64,000 nt of DNA from Zoogloea sp021286885 (GTDB taxonomy: Bacteria > Pseudomonadota > Gammaproteobacteria > Burkholderiales > Rhodocyclaceae). Each line of letters starts with the position of its first letter. Position 1 is the stretch's first letter. Under the pieces are notes generated by a model, which saw only the letters and a program-made list of their open reading frames with translations, made no database searches and was not told the origin of the DNA. Where the stretch lies: the NCBI RefSeq assembly GCF_041915215.1, contig NZ_JAYSBV010000001.1. One strand, 5' to 3'. Shown piece by piece: positions 1 through 8,153 of the stretch. The position numbers and the translations under genes are program-made.

Positions 1-789
1 GTGGATGCAATCACCATCGGCCTGGGCCTGCTCCAGGGGCTTGAGCAGCAGCACCGCGCCGCCTTCAGCACGAACATAGCCGTTACCCTCCGCATCAAAG
101 GGCTTGCACCGCCCATCAGCCGACAGCATGGACGCCTTGGTGAAGCCAATGAAAGGCTGAGGATGCAGCAGCAAATTGACTCCGCCGACCAAGGCAGTCG
201 ACGCTTCGCCATGACGCAGGGCATTGCAGGCGTGGTGCAAGGCCACCAGAGAAGACGAACACGCGGTATCGACGGCCAGGGAGGGGCCGTGCAGATCAAA
301 TACATAAGACAGCCGGTTGGCGGTGATGCTCAGGGTGTTACCCGTCATGGAGTGGGGCGTGATGACCGCCAGATCATCCATCCCCCTCAGGGCATAATCG
401 AAGCCCGAAACACCCACATAAACAGCACAATCCGACCCCGCCAACCGTGAAGGCGGCAAGGCTGCATGCTCAAAGCACTCCCAGGTCAGCTCCAGCAACA
501 GGCGCTGTTGTGGATCAAGTACAGCAGCTTCCCGAGGGGAGATTCCGAAAAACTCGGCATCAAACTCGTCTATTCGGGAGAGCACCCCCGCAGAAAAGGT
601 AATACTGCGCCCCGGCTCAGCCCGGCGTGGATGGCTCAGTTCTGCGGTAGCCCAGCGCTTAGGGTCTACCTGGGTGACGAGATCTCGGCCCTCACACAGG
701 GCTTCCCACAGCCCAGCAGCCTCACCCATGTCTCCAGGAAATCTAAACGCATAACCAACGACCGCAATTTTTTTATTTGTTTTGTTCAA
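1..789 (-). CDS. Type I polyketide synthase, N-terminal ketosynthase domain (partial, 3' end off window)
   Basis: Reading leftward from 789, an uninterrupted frame of 263 codons reaches the window edge. It encodes the front of a beta-ketoacyl synthase domain, which condenses acyl units during polyketide or related fatty-acyl assembly. Visible marks are the opening KIAVVGYAFRFPG, DPQQRLLLE at about 92-100, and the nucleophile motif DTACSSS with Cys near residue 177. The catalytic histidines and any acyltransferase or carrier domains would lie outside the window. The only start that keeps the conserved opening is a TTG at 789. The first ATG (residue 21) would cut into the fold, and an in-frame stop sits at about 805-807. 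I see no strong ribosome binding site. Base composition is visibly lower in GC than most neighbours, which may indicate transfer. Confidence 0.85.
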   Translation of the reverse strand, partial: MNKTNKKIAVVGYAFRFPGDMGEAAGLWEALCEGRDLVTQVDPKRWATAELSHPRRAEPGRSITFSAGVLSRIDEFDAEFFGISPREAAVLDPQQRLLLELTWECFEHAALPPSRLAGSDCAVYVGVSGFDYALRGMDDLAVITPHSMTGNTLSITANRLSYVFDLHGPSLAVDTACSSSLVALHHACNALRHGEASTALVGGVNLLLHPQPFIGFTKASMLSADGRCKPFDAEGNGYVRAEGGAVLLLKPLEQAQADGDCIH

Positions 790-1061
790 TGAAGATAACT
801 CAGGCTATTCAAGAAGATCGTGGCGGTCGTACGCCACCTCTGCTCTTTCTACTTGCAATTGAGCTCGGCCTGCTGCCACAGTTACCGAACTCATTTCTCC
901 CAAACACTGCAGTTATCCACAGTTCTACCACCAAGGGAACGCGAGGGAATGTCCCTCACGCCCCTGGGCAGACTGTCAAGTAAGTTACTTTTGCTCTATA
1001 GGAGCTTTATTTTACAAAAAATATCAGATTTATGCGTGTTTGCAACACAGGGGATCGGCAC

Positions 1062-2624
1062 TTATTCCCATTCAATCGTTGCAGGCGGCTTGCCGGAGAT
1101 GTCATACACCACCCGGTTAAGCCCACGTACTTCATTGATGATGCGATTGGAAACCTTGCCCAGCAGGCTGTAGGGCAGTTCTGCCCAGCGAGCGGTCATG
1201 AAATCCTGGGTTTCGACGGCGCGCAGGGCCACCACGTATTCGTAGGTACGGCCATCGCCCATCACGCCCACGCTCTTGACCGGCAGGAACACTGCAAAGG
1301 CCTGGCTGGTCTTTTCGTACCAACCTGCGGCGCGCAGCTCGTCGATGAAGATGGCGTCGGCCCGGCGCAGCAGGTCGGCGTATTCCTTCTTCACCTCACC
1401 CAGGATGCGCACGCCCAGGCCGGGGCCGGGGAAGGGATGGCGATACACCATCTCGTGGGGCAGACCCAGGGCGATGCCCAGCTCGCGCACTTCGTCCTTG
1501 AACAGTTCGCGCAGGGGTTCGAGCAGCTTGAGGTTCAGGGTTTCGGGCAGGCCGCCCACGTTGTGGTGGCTCTTGATGGCGTGGGCCTTGCCGGTCTTGG
1601 CGCCGGCGGATTCGATCACGTCCGGGTAGATGGTGCCCTGGGCCAGCCACTTGGCGTTGGGCAGCTTCTTGGCTTCGGCCTGGAAGACCTCGACAAACTC
1701 GCGGCCAATGATCTTGCGCTTGGCTTCGGGGTCGGTCACGCCCTTCAGGTGGCCCATGAACTGCTCGGTGGCATCTACGTGGATCACCTTGACGCCCAGG
1801 TTGCGGGCGAACATCTGCATCACCATTTCGCCTTCGTTGAGGCGCAGGAGACCGTTGTCGACGAACACGCAGGTGAGCTTGTCGCCAATGGCCCGGTGCA
1901 GCAGCGCCGCAACCACGGAAGAATCGACACCGCCGGACAGGCCGAGGATCACCTCTTCGTCGCCCACCTGGGCGCGCACCTTGGCGATGACTTCATCCAC
2001 GTAGTCGGGCATGTTCCAGTCGTGGCCGCAACCGCAGATTTCGTGCACGAAGCGGGCCAGCATTTCCTTGCCCTTGAGGGTGTGGGTGACTTCCGGGTGG
2101 AACTGGACCGCGTAGAACTTGCGGGCCTCATCCGCCATGGCGGCGATGGGGGTGGAGTCGTTGGAGGCGATGACCTTGAAGCCTTCGGGCAGGGCGGTGA
2201 CCTTGTCGCCGTGGCTCATCCAGACATCCAGCAGGCCGTGGCCTTCGTCGTTGGAGCGATCCTGAATGCCCTTGAACAGCTCGGAGTGGCCCCGGGCGCG
2301 GATTTCGGCGTAACCGAACTCGCGCTTGCCGGCGCTTTCCACCTTGCCGCCCAGCTGGGCTGCCATGGTCTGCATCCCGTAGCAGATGCCGAACACCGGC
2401 ACCCCGATCTCGAACACGGCCATCGGCGCCTTGACTTCGGCCGCTTCATACACCGAGTTCGGGCCGCCAGACAGGATGATGCCCTGGGGCGCGAAGCTGC
2501 GGATGAAGTCGTCGGAGACATCATAGGGATGGATTTCGCAGTACACCTGCTGTTCGCGCACGCGACGGGCGATGAGCTGGGTGACCTGGGAGCCGAAATC
2601 AAGGATCAGGATTTTCTTGTGCAC
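1062..2624 (-). CDS. guaA: GMP synthase (glutamine-hydrolysing)
   Basis: Converts XMP to GMP with ATP and glutamine, the last step of guanine nucleotide synthesis in the cytoplasm. At 520 aa it has the normal length. The N-terminal class I glutamine amidotransferase domain shows the nucleophile in GICYGMQ (Cys81) and the His176/Glu178 pair in AVQFHPE. The ATP-pyrophosphatase domain has the P-loop LGLSGGVDSS at about 228-236, and the C-terminal dimerisation domain ends in TIEWE. The usual partner guaB is not adjacent: the next upstream gene on this strand is an unrelated exported protein 76 bases away. The family assignment is secure from sequence. Confidence 0.98.
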   Translation of the reverse strand: MHKKILILDFGSQVTQLIARRVREQQVYCEIHPYDVSDDFIRSFAPQGIILSGGPNSVYEAAEVKAPMAVFEIGVPVFGICYGMQTMAAQLGGKVESAGKREFGYAEIRARGHSELFKGIQDRSNDEGHGLLDVWMSHGDKVTALPEGFKVIASNDSTPIAAMADEARKFYAVQFHPEVTHTLKGKEMLARFVHEICGCGHDWNMPDYVDEVIAKVRAQVGDEEVILGLSGGVDSSVVAALLHRAIGDKLTCVFVDNGLLRLNEGEMVMQMFARNLGVKVIHVDATEQFMGHLKGVTDPEAKRKIIGREFVEVFQAEAKKLPNAKWLAQGTIYPDVIESAGAKTGKAHAIKSHHNVGGLPETLNLKLLEPLRELFKDEVRELGIALGLPHEMVYRHPFPGPGLGVRILGEVKKEYADLLRRADAIFIDELRAAGWYEKTSQAFAVFLPVKSVGVMGDGRTYEYVVALRAVETQDFMTARWAELPYSLLGKVSNRIINEVRGLNRVVYDISGKPPATIEWE

Positions 2625-2700
2625 GGTATGAGTCCGACAGTTAAAACAGTAAACGTCACATTATATCCCAGACCAGCGCGGAGCTTGGGGCAAGACCCGC

Positions 2701-3306
2701 CTACAAGCCCATCTTAACCCCCGCATCCTGCACCAAACCCATCAAATGCTGGAAAACCTGGGCTAGATGGAGGGCAATCTGGGGGTCGGCGGGCTCGGAA
2801 ACCACTTTTTCGACCTCAAGGGCCGCGTTATAGCTGACCTTCAGCCGCCCCAACCCCCGCAACCGGACTTCCACCGGCTTATCTCGTGCAGCGGCCCGAC
2901 CGTACCGAAAATCAAGCACTTGCACAGGCGCATCGCCTAAGGCGGCATCCATCCGCACGATGTGCCCGGCCGCGTCATAGCTCAGATCGATCTGCTCCCC
3001 CGTTGTGCTCCAGGCCCGCACCAGATCGCCCCGAGTGTTGTAACGGTACAACCGAACACGGGTGTTTTCCTGCACCATGGACAATTTTTCAGTCACCGGG
3101 TCGTAGCTGAACGCTGCCTGGCCTCCATCCGGATAACGGCAAAACTTGATGCGTCCTTGAGCATCATGTTCTACATGGCCCAGCACCTGGGCAGATGCCA
3201 GCAAGGGCGCGCTGACCAGCAGGCAAGCGAGCATCCGGCGACTCAGTGTTTTAAAGGTCATTTTGGACAAAATTTTGGACAAAAACGTGTGCATGTTCAG
3301 GACCAT
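2701..3306 (-). CDS. Small exported protein with YD-repeat-like sequence
   Basis: About 200 aa. An N-terminal hydrophobic stretch (MLACLLVSAPLLASAQ) looks like a signal peptide, so the product is probably exported. The body has short tyrosine/glycine/aspartate units such as RLYRYNTRGDLVRAW and LSYDAAGHIVRM, which resemble the YD repeats of RHS-type proteins, but only a few copies are present and there is no RHS core or toxin domain. The start is uncertain: ATGs at 3306, 3294 and 3261 are all possible and none has a clear ribosome binding site. It begins nine bases after the stop of the VIT/VWA gene on the same strand, so the two are probably cotranscribed. Function unknown. Confidence 0.72.
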   Translation of the reverse strand: MVLNMHTFLSKILSKMTFKTLSRRMLACLLVSAPLLASAQVLGHVEHDAQGRIKFCRYPDGGQAAFSYDPVTEKLSMVQENTRVRLYRYNTRGDLVRAWSTTGEQIDLSYDAAGHIVRMDAALGDAPVQVLDFRYGRAAARDKPVEVRLRGLGRLKVSYNAALEVEKVVSEPADPQIALHLAQVFQHLMGLVQDAGVKMGL

Positions 3307-3315
3307 GGGATAGGC

Positions 3316-6300
3316 TCACTCCGACTTGGGCGGAAGCACTTCAAAACTGCCCACCAGCACCGCCTCGCCCTGGCCCGACAAGCGCAGGATCACCCGCTCA
3401 TCCTTCTGGGCCGGGGAGCCAAAGCCGGTACTGAGGCGCAGCATCAGGCTGGTGTAGGGGGAGATGATCTGCTGGCGGTGGCCGTAGAACTGGGCGCGCA
3501 CCTCGTACCGGCCCGGCTTGGCAAGCTTCAGGGAGAACTCTTCGGGCCCGTAGCCACCGGTGAAATCCCGCGAAATCCGCCCGCCCTGGTAGCTTTGGGG
3601 GTGGGCGAAGTACACCTTTTCGCCATTCGGGTCGGTCACCCACAGGTCGATGTCGGTATTGTCGCTATCCCAGCTCAGCACGGCGCGCAGATCCAGGGGC
3701 AGATTGCGGCGCAGGCGTTGATCCACCCGGCCCGCATCCAGCTCCGGGTGCTGGGCCACCAGCGCATTCAGCTCCGCCAGCGCGATCAGGTCGATGTCGG
3801 CAAAACGCCCGCTCCAGGGGCGGCGTACGGTTTCCCAGAGGTTATCCAGCGCGGCCTGATAGCGGCCAGCCTCCTGCTGGGCCAGGCCCAGGTCACGCCA
3901 GGATTGGGGCTCATCCGGGGCCAGGGTGCGCACCCGTTCCAGCAGCGGCAGCGCATCTGCCGCCTGCCCGGCCTGGATCAGCCGATAGGCCAGAATGCGC
4001 AGCAGAGCCCGATTCTCCAGATCCATCTCGGCCAGATTGGACAGAATGCGCAGCGCCAGCGCCGGCTCGCCCTGCTGGAAAAAGATCTCGGCCACATCCA
4101 AGTAGAAGGCGGTGCTATTGGTATGACTCCCCCGCTCGTCCAGGTAAATGGCGTAGCGTTCTTCGGGGCGAGCGTCCCGCAGGCGGTGGGCATAAGGGGC
4201 ATCCGGCTGCCAGGCCTGGAGCTGGATGGAGGCCGCCGCCTGCCCGGGGGCAGAGGGCGCAGCAGCCGGCGCGGCGGCAGCCACTGCCACCGGCATGGGC
4301 GCCGGGGCCATCATCGCCAGGGGGCGAACCATGGGCGCGACAGCAGCCGTCTCCCGGCGTGCATCCCGCGCCCCGGCGGACGTGCGAGGCGGCTCGGCTT
4401 CGGGCGGCGGGGGCAGCGGCCCCTTGGGGAAGTCGGTATCCCACCATTTTTGTTTGTCGGCAAAACGCCGGGCAAGCTGATCCAGATGGGCGCTGACCTG
4501 GGCCTGATCGCCTCCTTCCGGGCCGATCCGGGCCAGATACGCTGCACGCCAGGGGCCTTCCGGGGGGAGCACCCGGTACTGGAGGTGATCCTCAAGGCTT
4601 TCCAGCACCAAGAGGGAGCTCAGGCTGGACACCACCCCGAAGCGCTCGCCGAGGCGCAGGATTTCAGCCCGATGCAGCCGGGGCGCCGCTTCCAGGGTGT
4701 CGATGCGCAGCCGGGCCCAGGTCTGGGCAGCCCAGGGGCCGGCGCTATCCGGGCGACGCCCATCCAGCTTGAGGGTCTGGCGCTTCACCACCTTGCCGGG
4801 CCAGCCCAGGCTCAGGCTGACCTGCCCTTCTGGTGCATCCAGTTGTCCGGCCAGCGTGGCCTGACGCCCGTCCACCGGCCCCAGCACCAGATCCTTCACC
4901 CCCTGCCCCTCCAAGGCCACCACCCGGGCCCGCTCCACCCCCAGGGCCCGGGCGGCCTCCCGGGGTTCCTGACGGGCCAGATCGAGCAGCTGGCCGCCCT
5001 GGGCTTCGCTCAAGCTGCGCAGGGCCAAGGAAGCCGCCTGGGGCGTGGCGACCACCGCATACAGGGGCAGATCGGGGGGCGCAGCCGCGTCTTCACGGCC
5101 CCAGTTGCTCAAACCATCGCTGAACAGCAAGGCCAGATCCGGCGCTTTGGGCAAGCCTGTGGGGGCGAGCCAGGCCTCGCCCCGGCTGGCGCCGTCATAG
5201 ACCATACGCTCCAGATCCTGGCGCAGGGCCTGCCACTGGCCCGCCTTGATGGTGTAGTGGCGCAAGGCTTCGGCCTGATCGCGCACCACCCGCAGGGCCA
5301 CCGCCAGGCCATGGGCGGGAGGCAGGCTGTGGAAATACGCGTCCAACAGGGCCAGCTCCCGGGCGTGGTCCCGCCCCTGACCGGAGCCCGAGGCATCCCA
5401 GACGATCAGCATTTGCTGGGGCACGGGCCGGGGGCGCTGGGGCAGATCCAGGGCCACATCGGTACTGAAATAACGGGCTCCCGCGTGGGTGGACAGGATC
5501 AGGGCGGGGCTCGCCTTCCAGCTCAAGGACAAATCGGCCTTGGGTGCCGGCGCGGCCTGCTCGTGATAGGCCACGAGACTCCCCGCCTCATCGGCCAGCA
5601 TGGCGGGCTGCCAGGCGGCGCCGGCCTGGACCTGGCGCCGGGCCAGCCCCACGCCGCGAATACGCAGATGGGCGTTGGGCAGGCTGCGCAAAAAGGCCGG
5701 CGGCTGGTAGCGCACCCGCCCATCAGCGCCAGGGCTGAGGGTTTCATCCAGTTCCAGCACCACCTTGCGGGGCTTGCCCGGCGCCAGGGGATAGACCCGC
5801 AGCTTGAAGTTCTCGCCCACTGTTTGCTCCAGCAAGGCGGGATCCACCCGGCGTCGGGTCACATCCTCAAACACTTGCCGACCCCGGGCTTTCTCGACTG
5901 GCACAGCGGGCAGCATCCCGCGCCCATCGGGCGCCTCTAGGGCAAAACCCACCACCTGCTGGGCGGCCCCCAGGGGAAACTGCAGATCCCCCTCCAGCAC
6001 ACGCCGATTGGGGTTCAGAAAGACCAGCTCCAGCCGGGTTCGGGCCCGGGTGCCGGCCAACTCCACCTCGGCCAGGCTGGCCACCACTTGCACGGGCTGA
6101 TTGCCTTCAGGCACGCGCATCAACACGGGAGGGGGCATTCCAGGCATGCTGGCCTGTTGAGCTTGGGCGCCCCCGGGCAGACTCATCACCAAGGCGCTCG
6201 CCAAGACTACGCACAGGGGCCAGTGACGCAGACGAAAAACCGGGATTGAAGAACGAAAGGAGGATGCAGCGTGGGGAAAGGCGGGGCCCAGCTGGGGCAT
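3316..6300 (-). CDS. Exported VIT/VWA domain protein with TPR-like helices and C-terminal DUF2135 (YfaP-like)
   Basis: 994 aa. A hydrophobic signal-like segment lies at about 25-48 and ends in GGAQAQ. Residues 60-185 match the vault/inter-alpha-trypsin (VIT) domain. A von Willebrand A domain follows from about 296, with the metal-site motif DASGSG at 302. A Pro/Ala-rich, probably disordered linker lies around 615-690, then helical TPR-like repeats (PALALRILSNLAEMDL, WRDLGLAQQEAGRYQAAL) at about 730-860. The last 100 residues match DUF2135, with WDSDNTDIDLWVTDPNGE. These domains are typical of protein-protein or surface interactions; no enzymatic role is visible. The YD-repeat gene follows directly. 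The family assignment is firm, the function unknown. Confidence 0.88.
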   Translation of the reverse strand: MPQLGPAFPHAASSFRSSIPVFRLRHWPLCVVLASALVMSLPGGAQAQQASMPGMPPPVLMRVPEGNQPVQVVASLAEVELAGTRARTRLELVFLNPNRRVLEGDLQFPLGAAQQVVGFALEAPDGRGMLPAVPVEKARGRQVFEDVTRRRVDPALLEQTVGENFKLRVYPLAPGKPRKVVLELDETLSPGADGRVRYQPPAFLRSLPNAHLRIRGVGLARRQVQAGAAWQPAMLADEAGSLVAYHEQAAPAPKADLSLSWKASPALILSTHAGARYFSTDVALDLPQRPRPVPQQMLIVWDASGSGQGRDHARELALLDAYFHSLPPAHGLAVALRVVRDQAEALRHYTIKAGQWQALRQDLERMVYDGASRGEAWLAPTGLPKAPDLALLFSDGLSNWGREDAAAPPDLPLYAVVATPQAASLALRSLSEAQGGQLLDLARQEPREAARALGVERARVVALEGQGVKDLVLGPVDGRQATLAGQLDAPEGQVSLSLGWPGKVVKRQTLKLDGRRPDSAGPWAAQTWARLRIDTLEAAPRLHRAEILRLGERFGVVSSLSSLLVLESLEDHLQYRVLPPEGPWRAAYLARIGPEGGDQAQVSAHLDQLARRFADKQKWWDTDFPKGPLPPPPEAEPPRTSAGARDARRETAAVAPMVRPLAMMAPAPMPVAVAAAAPAAAPSAPGQAAASIQLQAWQPDAPYAHRLRDARPEERYAIYLDERGSHTNSTAFYLDVAEIFFQQGEPALALRILSNLAEMDLENRALLRILAYRLIQAGQAADALPLLERVRTLAPDEPQSWRDLGLAQQEAGRYQAALDNLWETVRRPWSGRFADIDLIALAELNALVAQHPELDAGRVDQRLRRNLPLDLRAVLSWDSDNTDIDLWVTDPNGEKVYFAHPQSYQGGRISRDFTGGYGPEEFSLKLAKPGRYEVRAQFYGHRQQIISPYTSLMLRLSTGFGSPAQKDERVILRLSGQGEAVLVGSFEVLPPKSE

Positions 6301-6341
6301 GGCGTGCTCCGAAAAAGGGAGTAAAGGGTATGTACCCCCTA

Positions 6342-6845
6342 TTAACGCACAGCCAGGCCCGGAAGACGACGCATGCTGCTCACCAGCAGAAATTCAGGTT
6401 GGGTGGTGCGGGGCGGGTTCTGCCACAAGAGTACCGGGAAATCCACCAAGCGCGCGGTATGCCGGGACAAGATCACCCCTTGAAAGTACACCTTGTTGTT
6501 CACCGTGAGGCGGAAACACTGCTCGGTGAAGCCCCCTCCGGCCTCACCCTCCCCTTCCTCGGCCCCCGCCTTGAGTACCAGGGAATCGGCTGCGTGGGTG
6601 TAGCGGTGGATGACGGCCGGAAAGGGCGCAGGCTGCCACTGGAGTCGAATCGACTCCCTAGATGAAGGATTACAGGGTGCGATGACGCCCCCTTTACCCG
6701 GACTGGCAACCCATAGACGCGGCTCAATTCCGCTCCCCTGCTGGGGCGTCACATAGGGCGCGGGGGGCAGCAGGGACATCTGGCTCTGGGCCCCGGCTCC
6801 GGAGACTCCCAGCCCTGCGATGAGGGCAGGCACAAGGCGCTTCAT
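6342..6845 (-). CDS. Hypothetical exported protein
   Basis: 167 aa from the ATG at 6845, which gives a compact signal peptide (MKRLVPALIAGLGVSGAGAQS). A start at 6896 is also open but would put 17 polar residues before it. The mature part has no domain I recognise; it contains an acidic glycine-rich patch (AEEGEGEAGGG) and a beta-rich C-terminal half. It lies upstream of the VIT/VWA gene on the same strand, 41 bases away, so the two may form one secreted-protein unit. Nothing in the sequence supports a specific function. Confidence 0.6.
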   Translation of the reverse strand: MKRLVPALIAGLGVSGAGAQSQMSLLPPAPYVTPQQGSGIEPRLWVASPGKGGVIAPCNPSSRESIRLQWQPAPFPAVIHRYTHAADSLVLKAGAEEGEGEAGGGFTEQCFRLTVNNKVYFQGVILSRHTARLVDFPVLLWQNPPRTTQPEFLLVSSMRRLPGLAVR

Positions 6846-6964
6846 GGGGTTTAAGGCGCGGACGCTGAAGATATTCAAGGGAATGCTGTTATACACCGGA
6901 GATGCTTCTGCCGATATCTGGAAAATAACATCGGGCCGGTTCGGGTTGAAAAAAATCCGCCTTG

Positions 6965-7007
6965 AAAAAGTTCAGGCCACCCGACCCTCGCCGGATGGCC
7001 TGAACTT
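6965..7007 (-). terminator. Rho-independent terminator after yajQ
   Basis: Perfect 12-base inverted repeat, AAGTTCAGGCCA at 6968-6979 and its complement at 6996-7007. On the minus strand it is followed by a run of five T. It lies just past the stop of yajQ and probably ends the arg-DUF2788-ppnP-yajQ run. Confidence 0.8.
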
Positions 7008-7036
7008 GGTGCGCATACGTGCCGCGCTGCGCCGGA

Positions 7037-7522
7037 TCAGTCGCGGAAATTACCGTACTGGAGCGGGAAGTCTTCGACCTCCTTGCGCACCAGCGCGATG
7101 CAATCCTGCAGAATGTCCCGCTTGGCGCCACTCACCCGCACCGCATCGCCCTGAATGCTGGCCTGGACCTTGAGCTTGCTGTCCTTGATCAGCTTGACGA
7201 TGCGCTTGGATTGCTCCTGCTCGATGCCGACCCGCACGGTCAACTCTTGCTTGACCTTGTTGCCGCTGACCTTCTGCACATCGCCATGCTTGAGGCAGCG
7301 CACGTCGATCTTCTTGGCAGTCATTTCGGGCAGCAGGATGGCCTGGATCTGCTCCAGCTGGAAGTCACTGTCGCCATACAGGGTCAGCAGCTTCTCGGCC
7401 TGGTCGACGCGGGCGTCGGTGCCCTTGAAGTCATAACGGCCGGTGATCTTGCGGTTGGTGCCCTCGACGGCATTGCGCAGGGCGACCATGTCGACTTCGG
7501 ACGTGATGTCAAAAGACGGCAT
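7037..7522 (-). CDS. yajQ: YajQ family nucleotide/cyclic-di-GMP binding protein
   Basis: 161 aa from the ATG at 7522, opening MPSFDITSEVDMVALRNAV, the conserved start of the YajQ (UPF0234) family. The rest follows the family: TGRYDFKGTDAR, a KIDVRCLKHGDVQKVSG stretch and the end DFPLQYGNFRD. Members are two-RRM-like-fold cytoplasmic proteins; some homologues in plant-pathogenic bacteria bind cyclic-di-GMP and act as transcription co-regulators. That role is known for relatives and is only inferred here. The gene follows ppnP on the same strand with a 13-base gap, and a strong hairpin lies beyond its stop. Confidence 0.95.
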   Translation of the reverse strand: MPSFDITSEVDMVALRNAVEGTNRKITGRYDFKGTDARVDQAEKLLTLYGDSDFQLEQIQAILLPEMTAKKIDVRCLKHGDVQKVSGNKVKQELTVRVGIEQEQSKRIVKLIKDSKLKVQASIQGDAVRVSGAKRDILQDCIALVRKEVEDFPLQYGNFRD

Positions 7523-7535
7523 CAGTATGCTCCGC

Positions 7536-7859
7536 TCAGCCGAAATGGCAGATGTAGTGGTAGGCCTCACCCGTCACTTCGATATCGAAGCTGGAGTTGC
7601 CCGGCACGTTGAAGGACTCGCCTGCGCCGTAGGACTTCCACTCGGTTTCGCCCTTCAGGCGGATGCGGCAGGCACCGGCCACGCCTTCCATGATTTCGGG
7701 GGCGCCGGTGTTGAAGGTCAGGCTGGAGGGCAGAATCACACCCACAGACTTCTTGGTGCCGTCGGCCAGGGTGATGCCGTGGCTGATGCACTTGCCGTCA
7801 AAGTAAACGCTGGCTTTGGTGTTGACGGACACGCCGTCGAATTGAGCGGTAACAGTCAT
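7536..7859 (-). CDS. ppnP: Pyrimidine/purine nucleoside phosphorylase, PpnP (YaiE/DUF1255) family
   Basis: 107 aa single-domain cupin-like protein. Conserved pieces include VSVNTKASVYFDGKCISHG, the glycine-rich turn, and the run FNVPGNSSFDIEV near the end. Family members phosphorolytically cleave several nucleosides to base plus ribose-1-phosphate. It lies in the same minus-strand run as yajQ and the DUF2788 gene, with short gaps, so all are probably on one transcript downstream of argG. Confidence 0.92.
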   Translation of the reverse strand: MTVTAQFDGVSVNTKASVYFDGKCISHGITLADGTKKSVGVILPSSLTFNTGAPEIMEGVAGACRIRLKGETEWKSYGAGESFNVPGNSSFDIEVTGEAYHYICHFG

Positions 7860-7910
7860 GATGATCCGAAAAAATGAGTTGCGTTCAGTGCGTGCGACAT
7901 GGGCGCCCGC

Positions 7911-8144
7911 TTACTGGATGCCGAGCATGTTCTGGATGATGCCCTTGGCAATAAAGCCGAGGAACCCGACCCCCAGGCCGATGAACAACCACAGGGCGCC
8001 GTACTTACCCGCCTTGGACTCCCAGGCGAGCTGGCCGATGATGAAGACCATGAACAGGATCAGGCCGCCCACGCACAGCTTGAGGGACCACTCCTCAAAC
8101 TGTGCATTGGTGAGCCCGAACATGAAAGGGGCGTTCGGGTCCAT
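7911..8144 (-). CDS. Small inner-membrane protein, DUF2788-like
   Basis: 77 aa. Two hydrophobic segments are clear: about 22-42 (LCVGGLILFMVFIIGQLAW) and about 50-70 (ALWLFIGLGVGFLGFIAKG), separated by a short ESKAGKYG loop. Length and the end FIAKGIIQNMLGI fit the small DUF2788 family of proteobacteria, which has no known function. It starts nine bases after the argG stop, so it is very probably cotranscribed with the arginine genes. The family name is from recall. Confidence 0.8.
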   Translation of the reverse strand: MDPNAPFMFGLTNAQFEEWSLKLCVGGLILFMVFIIGQLAWESKAGKYGALWLFIGLGVGFLGFIAKGIIQNMLGIQ

Positions 8145-8153
8145 GGTGTGCTC

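Noticed and set aside
1032..2717. Long plus-strand open frame opposite guaA
   Set aside because: It is fully antisense to a certain gene; its His/Gly/Ala-rich composition is the usual product of high-GC codon bias.
2962..5940. About 990-codon plus-strand open frame opposite the VIT/VWA gene
   Set aside because: Gln/Gly/His/Pro-rich translation with no domain, antisense to a gene with clear domains.
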